From NCBI RefSeq assembly GCF_018129025.1, contig NZ_JAAEDI010000030.1:1-64000 (forward strand): a stretch of DNA of 64,000 bases, read 5' to 3'. Under the pieces are notes generated by a model. That model saw only the letters and a list, made by a program, of their open reading frames with translations, was not told where the DNA came from and did no database searches. Positions 58,006 through 64,000 of this stretch are shown here, one piece after another. The stretch's first letter is position 1; the number at the start of each line of letters is the position of its first letter. The stretch comes from Neoroseomonas terrae. GTDB taxonomy: Bacteria > Pseudomonadota > Alphaproteobacteria > Acetobacterales > Acetobacteraceae. A program made the position numbers and the translations under genes.

Positions 58006-59499
58006 ATGGACTCCCTCTCCGGCCTCGCGCTCGGCTTCGGCAACGCCTTCTCGCTGGTCAATCTCGGCTGGGCTCTGCTCGGGTGCTTCCTCGGCACCGC
58101 GGTCGGCGTGCTGCCGGGCATCGGACCGGCGCTGACGATCGCGCTGCTGCTGCCCATCACTTTCCAGGTCAGCGCGACGGGCGCGTTCATCCTGTTCTGC
58201 GGTGTCTTCTACGGCGCGATGTATGGTGGCTCGACCACCTCGATCCTGCTGAACACGCCGGGCGAGAGCGGGTCGATCATCACCGCCCTCGAAGGCGCCA
58301 AGATGGCGCGGAACGGACGCGCCGGGCCGGCGCTCGCGACCTCGGCCGTCGGGTCCTTCGTGGCGGGCACGGTGGGGACGCTCGGCATCGCGTTCCTTGG
58401 GCCGGTCATCGTTGAATGGGCGCTGGTACTCGGGCCAGCGGAATACTTCTCGCTGATGGTGCTGTGCTTCGTCACCGTGTCGGCGGTGCTCGGCTCCTCG
58501 CCGATCCGCGGTCTGACGTCGCTCGCCTTCGGGCTGATGCTGGGGCTGGTCGGCGTGGATCTGCAGACCGGGCAGCCGCGATTGACCTTCGGTGTCCCGG
58601 AACTGCTCGATGGCGTGAACGTCGTGCTGGTGGCCGTCGCGCTGTTCGCGGTGGGCGAAGCGCTGTTCATGGCCTGGAACTACCATGCGGGTAAGACCGA
58701 GGTGCTCGAGGTCGGTCGCCTGATGCTGTCGAAGCAGGACCTGAAACGATCCTTCTGGCCCTGGATGCGCGGCGCGGGGCTCGGCTTTCCCTTCGGCGTG
58801 CTGCCGGCGGGCGGCACAGAGATGCCAACGATGTTGTCCTACTACGCCGAGCGGAAGCTCGCGAAGCCGGAGTACGCGAAGGAGTTCGGCACCACCGGCG
58901 CGATCGAGGGCGTGGCGGGGCCGGAGGCCGCGAACAATGCGGCGGCCGCCGGCATCCTGGTGCCGATGCTGACGCTGGGTCTGCCGACCAGCGCGACGGC
59001 GGCGATCATGCTGTCCGCCTTCCAATCCTACGGCATCAACCCCGGCCCGCTGCTGTTCACGCAACAGGCGGAGCTGGTGTGGACGCTGATCGCATCGCTG
59101 TTCATCGCGAACGTGATGCTGGTCGTGCTGAACCTGCCGCTGGTGGGCCTGTGGGTGCGCATCCTGAAGATCCCGGTGCCGCAGCTCTATGCGGGCATCC
59201 TGGTGTTCGCGACGATCGGCACCTACGGCATTTCGAACAGCGTCATCGACCTCGTCATCCTCTACACGCTCGGCGTGATGGCGATGTTCATGCGGCGCTT
59301 CGACTTCCCCGTTGCACCTGTGGTGATCGGCATGATCCTGGGACCGATGGCGGAACAGGCGCTGCGCCAGGCGCTGACGATCAGCCAGGGCGACTGGTCG
59401 GTGCTGGTGACACGGCCGGGCAGTGCGATCATTCTGGCATTCGCTGCGCTTGCGCTGCTGGGACCGCGCCTCTACGGCGCCTTCGCACGGAGAGTTTGA
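58006..59499 (+). CDS. tctA: Tripartite tricarboxylate transporter large membrane subunit (TctA)
   Basis: 497 aa, about twelve helices. [148 protein letters not shown] and [27 protein letters not shown] are the family's signature loops. It forms the transport path with TctB. The flavin reductase gene follows 4 bp after its stop. Confidence 0.95.
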   Translation: MDSLSGLALGFGNAFSLVNLGWALLGCFLGTAVGVLPGIGPALTIALLLPITFQVSATGAFILFCGVFYGAMYGGSTTSILLNTPGESGSIITALEGAKMARNGRAGPALATSAVGSFVAGTVGTLGIAFLGPVIVEWALVLGPAEYFSLMVLCFVTVSAVLGSSPIRGLTSLAFGLMLGLVGVDLQTGQPRLTFGVPELLDGVNVVLVAVALFAVGEALFMAWNYHAGKTEVLEVGRLMLSKQDLKRSFWPWMRGAGLGFPFGVLPAGGTEMPTMLSYYAERKLAKPEYAKEFGTTGAIEGVAGPEAANNAAAAGILVPMLTLGLPTSATAAIMLSAFQSYGINPGPLLFTQQAELVWTLIASLFIANVMLVVLNLPLVGLWVRILKIPVPQLYAGILVFATIGTYGISNSVIDLVILYTLGVMAMFMRRFDFPVAPVVIGMILGPMAEQALRQALTISQGDWSVLVTRPGSAIILAFAALALLGPRLYGAFARRV

Positions 59500-59503
59500 T
59501 ACC

Positions 59504-60136
59504 TTGTTCTACGACCCCCGCAACGGCCACGGCCTGCCCTACGACCCGTTCAAGGCCATCGTCGCGCCGCGGCCCATCGGCTGGATCTCGACGCTGGATG
59601 CGCAGGGGCGGCCGAATCTCGCACCCTACTCCTTCTTCAACGCTGTGCTGTCGCGACCGCACATGGTGATGTTCACCACCGAGACGATGAAGCACAGCGC
59701 AGCGAATGCGATCGAGACCGGCGAGTTCGTCTTCAACCTCTGCCCGCGAACGCTGTTCGACGCGATGAACATCTCCTCCGGCCTGCTGCCGGAAGGCGAA
59801 AGCGAATTCGAGGCGGCAGGGCTCGAGATGGCGCCGTCGCAGAACGTGAAGGCGCCGCGCGTCGTGGGGACGCCGGCCGCGCTGGAATGCCGGGTGACGC
59901 AGACCTTCCCCTTCCTGGACCTGAACGGGAAGGAACTGCTGGGGTCGATGGTGATCGGCCAGGTCGTCGGCGTGTATATCGACGACGCCTTCATGCGGGA
60001 CGGCCGCTTCGACACCGCTGCCGCCCAGCCGGTCGCCCGCTGCGGCTATCGCGACTACACGGCGGTGACGGAGATGTTCCAGGCGCTGCGCCCGAGCGAT
60101 GGCGGGGCCTATGTGGCGGGGCAGCGGGATCGGTAG
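59504..60136 (+). CDS. Flavin reductase-family protein
   Basis: 210 aa from TTG 59504, which has GGAGAG 10 bases upstream; the family usually begins FYDPR..HGLP, exactly what this start gives. Motifs: LPYDPFKAIVAPRPIGWISTLDAQGRPNLAPYSFFNAVLSRPHMVMFTT (FMN-binding), KHSAANAIETGEFVFNL and SMVIGQVVGVYIDDAFMRDGRFD. Such split-barrel proteins bind FMN and may supply reduced flavin to a monooxygenase. Last gene of the tct cluster; may take part in catabolism of the imported acid. Confidence 0.85.
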   Translation: MFYDPRNGHGLPYDPFKAIVAPRPIGWISTLDAQGRPNLAPYSFFNAVLSRPHMVMFTTETMKHSAANAIETGEFVFNLCPRTLFDAMNISSGLLPEGESEFEAAGLEMAPSQNVKAPRVVGTPAALECRVTQTFPFLDLNGKELLGSMVIGQVVGVYIDDAFMRDGRFDTAAAQPVARCGYRDYTAVTEMFQALRPSDGGAYVAGQRDR

Positions 60137-60414
60137 AGCGCTGGAAAAATCCACGCTCCGCGGCGCCGACCTCGGACCGGAACCCCGGCGCCCTTGCGAC
60201 CAGTGCGATCAGCGACACGATCCGGGCCGAGACGGTCCGGCTCCGGTAGGGGGGAGAACCGGGAGGCGGCCGGGGCCCATCATCGCCGGGTGGAGGCAAC
60301 GGCCTGCGCCTCGCCAAGTATCGCGTGTTCTGATGGCACGCTTCGGCGCTACGCTCCTCACTTGGTCGAGGACCTTCGCGCCGCGCCCTCGACCTACTGC
60401 TGACCGGCTTCTGA
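60137..60414. other. Intergenic region between convergent genes, nothing recognised
   Basis: 278 bp between the ends of the flavin reductase and the MFS genes. No hairpin of the E family, tRNA, terminator with T-tract or convincing small gene was found. Confidence 0.6.
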
Positions 60415-61662
60415 TCAGCCCCGCACCGGCCGAACCGTCGCGAGGATCGCCGCGCCGACGGCCAGGAACACCAGCACTGTCGCCATCCCCGCGCGCTGGC
60501 TGCCGGTCGCCGCCGTCACCGCGGCCAGCGCGGCCGGGCCGAGAAAGCCCGTGATGCGCCCCGACAGGGCGAACAGCCCGAAATGGGCCGCGATCTCACC
60601 TTCCGGCGCCATGCGCGCCATCAGCGCGCGCGACGCCGCCTGCGCCGGGCCCATGAAGATGCCGAGCGCCATGGCCATGCCCCAGAACACCGCCTTGCTG
60701 TCCGTCAGCAGCAGTGCCGTGCCGAGCGCGATCATGGCCACGAGCGCGATCATCACCGTGGGCTTGGAGCCCAGCCGGTCCTCGACCAGCCCGAACCCGG
60801 CCGCACCCAGCCCGGCCGTGACGTTCAGCGCGATGCCGAACAGCAAGATTTCCTCGAAATCCATGCCATGCACGCCGGCGGCGAAGACCGCGCCGAAGGC
60901 GAACAGCGTGTTAAGCCCATCGGTGTAGAACAGCCGGGCGATCAGGAAGCGCATCATGGCAGGTCGCCGCGGCAAGCCGCGGAGCAGGTTCTTCGTCTCG
61001 GCCACCGCGCCGGTCACCGCCGCGCGGATCGACAGGCGCTGCCCGGGCTGATCGGGCACGAAGGCCAGCACAGGCCAGCCGAACACCACCGTCCAGGCGG
61101 CCACGAGCAGCGCCGTCGCCCGGACATGCTCGGATTGCGACCGGTCCAGCCCAAACAGGGCCGGATCGGGCTGCACCAGCAGCACCAGCGACACGGCGAG
61201 GCAGGCGAGCCCGCCCGCATATCCCAGCCCCCAGGCCAGGCCCGAGACGCGGCCGATCTGCGCCGGTGCTGCCACCTCCGGCAGCATCGAATTGTAGAAA
61301 ACCGTGCCAAGCTCGAAGGCGACGGTGGCGATGCCGACGCAAACCAGCAGCCACAGCGCCCAGGAGGCATTCGGCTCGGCGTACCACACCAGCGCGGTGA
61401 AGATAGCGGTGACGAGGGTACAGCCCGCCAGCAGCGCCCGTCGGTGCCCACCACGATCCGCGATCGCTCCCAGCAGCGGCGACAACACCGCGATGGCGAG
61501 CGCCGCCAGCGTCTGCATCCAGCCCCACTGTGCCTGGCCGGTCGCCGGGTCCGGCGCCACGCCCTGCGTGAAGTAAGCGGCGATGACGAAGGTGGAGACC
61601 ACCGTGGGAAAGGCGCTGTTCGCCCAGTCGAAGGACGCCCAGGCAAAAGCCTTGCGGGTCAT
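60415..61662 (-). CDS. Atg22/UMF1-like MFS transporter
   Basis: 415 aa, twelve helices. FAWASFDWANSAFPTVVSTFVIAAYFTQGVAPDPATGQAQWGWMQTLAALAIAVLSPLLGAIADRGGHRR at the N terminus is the signature of the vacuole-effluxer Atg22-like family, as is FYNSMLPEVAAPAQIGRVSGLAWGLGYAGGLACL. In bacteria these are uncharacterised exporters, perhaps of amino acids or peptides. The gene follows the heparinase-family gene by 18 bp on the same strand. Confidence 0.88.
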   Translation of the reverse strand: MTRKAFAWASFDWANSAFPTVVSTFVIAAYFTQGVAPDPATGQAQWGWMQTLAALAIAVLSPLLGAIADRGGHRRALLAGCTLVTAIFTALVWYAEPNASWALWLLVCVGIATVAFELGTVFYNSMLPEVAAPAQIGRVSGLAWGLGYAGGLACLAVSLVLLVQPDPALFGLDRSQSEHVRATALLVAAWTVVFGWPVLAFVPDQPGQRLSIRAAVTGAVAETKNLLRGLPRRPAMMRFLIARLFYTDGLNTLFAFGAVFAAGVHGMDFEEILLFGIALNVTAGLGAAGFGLVEDRLGSKPTVMIALVAMIALGTALLLTDSKAVFWGMAMALGIFMGPAQAASRALMARMAPEGEIAAHFGLFALSGRITGFLGPAALAAVTAATGSQRAGMATVLVFLAVGAAILATVRPVRG

Positions 61663-61680
61663 GCGGACGGGTTCGGCCCG

Positions 61681-63342
61681 CTACTCGACAGCGGGCGTCG
61701 TGCCCGGGGCGGGCATGGACACGCGGGTGATCGCCCATTGGATGGAGGTCTCGCCCTCCTCCGCCAGCAGCACGACCTGCGACGACCGGCGCGGTTCACC
61801 GCCCAGGTAGACGCTGTCCTCGAGTGCGACGCGCGCACCCTTCGCGCGGATCTTCCAGCCGATGCCGGAGGGCAGCCGCAGCAGCGCCGCGCTTTCGTCC
61901 TGCAACAGTGAAGCGACGACGCCCGGATGCAGGTGAAAGCGCAGGGAGAAGGTCGGCACGGGGGCGTCGCCGGGGATCTCGACCATATCCTCGCCGCGCA
62001 GGTCGTCACCGGATTCCGCGAGATACAGCCGGCGGCGGTGCACCGCGCCGAAGGCGCGGCGCCAGCCATCGTGGCTCGCTTCCAGCCATTGCGCGCCGCC
62101 CGATTCGTGGCGCGCCGTCTCGACCTGCTCCGGCCGGCGACCGAGGCCCTCGAGGCGCAGCTCGGAGGAATTCGTGTCGGACAGCACCAGCGTCGAATGC
62201 GCCGCCGTGGCGCGCAACGCGTCGCGCCAAGCTTCCTCGGCGGCCGGGGCGGCGCCGCAGTTCACGATCAGCCGGTCGCGTCCGACCGACATCTCGAAGG
62301 CCAGCGTGCCGGCATGGGCGAAGCGATCGGCGCCCGCCGGCAGCCCGCCATCGCCGCCCGCCGATGCGCGCGGCGTCGGCGGCGCGCCGGTATCCGCGAT
62401 CACCAGGGTGCGCCCGGCCTGCAATCGCTGGAAGCCGGTTTCCGGCAGGTCGAGCGGTGCCCGCCCGCGCGCCTGGCCCTGCGTCAGCACCAGGTCGAGC
62501 AGCGCCGAGCCTTCATCCCGCGTGCCATTGAACAGGGCGAGCCCGCCATCGCCATGGCGGAACAGCCGCAGGGCCGGCGCGGCGCGATCCAGCACCGCGG
62601 CCAGATGCGGCGGCGGTTCCATACCCGCGCCATGCAGAAGGTTGCGGATCTCGATCAGGTCCTGCAGCGCAACAAGCTGCATCAATGGCGAGCGTTCGAC
62701 ATGCCCGCCATCCGGATGGAACTGGCGCTCGATCTCGGCGGGCAGGAAGCGGGCGGCGCGCTGGAGGTAGGCTTCTTCCTGCAAGGCGATCGCCGCGGCC
62801 ATGGCGCCCTTCAGCGCGGCGAGCGCGCCGCGGTGCTCCGCCTCCGCCGGCAGCGCGGCCGAGAGGTCCCGCGCATCCTGCGCCAGGCGGGTCATCACCG
62901 CGCGGCGGAAGGCGTCCTCGGAGGTCGCGGCGAAGAAGTCCCAATGGCCGAGCCAGGCCGAGAGCCGCGAGCCCACGACTTCCGGCGCGTCCGCCACGGC
63001 CTCGTCGGCGCCGCGGACCAGCCAATCATCGGTCAATGCCCGTGCGTGCAGTCGCGCCGCATCGGTCCCGAGCGCGCGCAGATCCCGCATCCAGGCGAAA
63101 CCATGCGCCGCCGCCCTCCAGGGCGCTGTGCCGGAGGCGCTGTCCCAGCCCTCCCCGCCCGGCAGGCCGATGCGCAGGATGCGTGCGGTGCCGAGCGTCT
63201 CGAACTCGCCGCGCAGCAGCCGCGCGCCGCGCGCCGGGTCGCCGGGCCACAGGTCACGGAAGGCACGCGCCGGCGCATCCGGCACGCGTACAGGCTTCAG
63301 TCGCGCGAGTTTCTGCCGGGCCCCGCGCAGGATCCCGATCAT
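61681..63342 (-). CDS. Heparinase II/III-family protein
   Basis: 553 aa, with the same overall family as the protein at 15057 but clearly diverged and without an insertion. Helical part: [79 protein letters not shown]. Beta part: [106 protein letters not shown]. The [12 protein letters not shown] region is strongly conserved in the alphaproteobacterial group usually found beside rpe and purH. No signal peptide. Overlaps rpe by 4 bp. Confidence 0.9.
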   Translation of the reverse strand: MIGILRGARQKLARLKPVRVPDAPARAFRDLWPGDPARGARLLRGEFETLGTARILRIGLPGGEGWDSASGTAPWRAAAHGFAWMRDLRALGTDAARLHARALTDDWLVRGADEAVADAPEVVGSRLSAWLGHWDFFAATSEDAFRRAVMTRLAQDARDLSAALPAEAEHRGALAALKGAMAAAIALQEEAYLQRAARFLPAEIERQFHPDGGHVERSPLMQLVALQDLIEIRNLLHGAGMEPPPHLAAVLDRAAPALRLFRHGDGGLALFNGTRDEGSALLDLVLTQGQARGRAPLDLPETGFQRLQAGRTLVIADTGAPPTPRASAGGDGGLPAGADRFAHAGTLAFEMSVGRDRLIVNCGAAPAAEEAWRDALRATAAHSTLVLSDTNSSELRLEGLGRRPEQVETARHESGGAQWLEASHDGWRRAFGAVHRRRLYLAESGDDLRGEDMVEIPGDAPVPTFSLRFHLHPGVVASLLQDESAALLRLPSGIGWKIRAKGARVALEDSVYLGGEPRRSSQVVLLAEEGETSIQWAITRVSMPAPGTTPAVE

Positions 63343-64000
63343 GCGGCCGCCCCGCGGATGGCAGCGATCGCTGCCGCATAGTCGGTTTGCCCGAACACCG
63401 CCGTTCCGGCGACCAGGACATCGGCCCCGGCCTCGATGCAGGACCGCGCCGTCTTTGCGGTCACGCCGCCATCGACCTGGAGGTGGATGTGCCGGCCCGT
63501 CGCATCGATCATCCGCCGCAGCGCAGCGATCTTCGAGAGCTGGCTCTCGATGAAGGACTGCCCGCCGAAGCCCGGGTTCACCGACATCACCAGGATGAGG
63601 TCCGTCAGGTCCAGCACATGCGCGACGGCCTCGACCGGCGTGGCCGGGTTCAGCACGACGCCGGCCTTCTTGCCCAGCGCCCGGATGGTCTGCAGCGAAC
63701 GATGCAGATGCGGCCCGGCTTCCGGATGCAGGCTGATCAGGTCGGCCCCAGCCTCGGCGAAGGCCGCCAGGTACGGATCGGCCGGCGCGATCATCAGGTG
63801 CACGTCGAAGGGAATGGTGGTGCGCTTGCGCAGCGCCTTCACCACGACCGGACCAAAGGAAATGTTCGGGACGAAATGCCCGTCCATGATGTCGAGATGC
63901 AGCCAGTCGGCGCCGGCGGCGGCGATGGCTTCCACCTCCTCGCCCAAGCGGGAGAAGTCGGCGGCAAGCAGCGAGGGGGCGATCAGCGGCGAAACGGGCA
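63339..64000 (-). CDS. rpe: Ribulose-phosphate 3-epimerase, start at the window edge
   Basis: 220 codons are in the window. [99 protein letters not shown] and [29 protein letters not shown] hold the metal-binding His/Asp pairs and phosphate loop of the TIM-barrel enzyme. It interconverts ribulose-5-P and xylulose-5-P. The last two bases of the window complete as xTG before CCC GTT TCG, so the start codon is probably only one base beyond the edge; the gene is otherwise whole. Confidence 0.95.
   Translation of the reverse strand, partial: PVSPLIAPSLLAADFSRLGEEVEAIAAAGADWLHLDIMDGHFVPNISFGPVVVKALRKRTTIPFDVHLMIAPADPYLAAFAEAGADLISLHPEAGPHLHRSLQTIRALGKKAGVVLNPATPVEAVAHVLDLTDLILVMSVNPGFGGQSFIESQLSKIAALRRMIDATGRHIHLQVDGGVTAKTARSCIEAGADVLVAGTAVFGQTDYAAAIAAIRGAAA

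Overview
The window is about 70% G+C and densely coded, and looks like the chromosome of an alphaproteobacterium of the Roseomonas/Acetobacteraceae kind. This is inferred from gene content only: TRAP-TAXI and tripartite tricarboxylate transporters, heme A synthase, UbiA with a UbiM-like hydroxylase, plant-type GshA and PPK2. No rRNA, tRNA, CRISPR array, insertion-sequence transposase or phage gene was seen.

Layout. 1-1722: end of an SH3-domain gene, then a cobalt-type nitrile hydratase whose beta subunit is split into two genes. 2342-4142: a transglutaminase-like protein and a CBS-BON protein. 4286-7544: TAXI binding protein and fused TRAP permease. 7576-26330: a surface-polysaccharide locus. 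It has YjbF- and YjbH-like envelope proteins, a large SLBB export protein, a WecA-like and a small WcaJ/PglC-like priming transferase, a heparinase-family protein, chain-length and polymerase/ligase proteins, two GT4 glycosyltransferases, a UDP-GlcNAc 2-epimerase-like enzyme, a DegT aminotransferase and a WbpM/PglF-like dehydratase. Together these suggest a Wzy-type polymer containing an amino-dideoxy sugar. 26785-34447: PPK2, nitroreductase plus VOC protein, a second DegT aminotransferase, UbiM-like hydroxylase, VTT membrane protein, GT2 and heme A synthase. 34444-40664: a soluble kinase with six PAS domains, TldD and an MFS carrier. 41023-45946: a signalling island with a secreted zincin, a CRP-type regulator, a TPR-SLOG-cyclase protein, a TIR membrane protein and a small secreted protein that repeats the TIR protein's C-terminal domain. 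45965-54012: gamma-glutamyltransferase, GshA, RsmE, UbiA, methyltransferase, an SDR lacking its usual tyrosine, and a JmjC-type oxygenase. 54112-60136: a tandem-repeat protein and a tctC-tctB-phzF-tctA transporter cluster with a flavin reductase. 60415-64000: Atg22-like MFS, a second heparinase-family protein and ribulose-phosphate 3-epimerase cut by the window edge.

The most unusual feature is a family of ten structured repeats of about 205-490 bp, spread through the window. Each has inverted arms built from two hairpins (core AAAGGCCGAAGGGCCTTT or CCAGGGGGT/ACCCCCTGG, then GGAGGGGC/GCCCCTCC). Copies differ by compensatory changes that keep the stems paired, and at least two copies lie in coding sequence: one is read in frame inside a heparinase gene, the other supplies the start and N-region of the YjbH-like protein. 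The second point of interest is the cyclase/CRP/TIR island, which looks like a nucleotide-signalling module.
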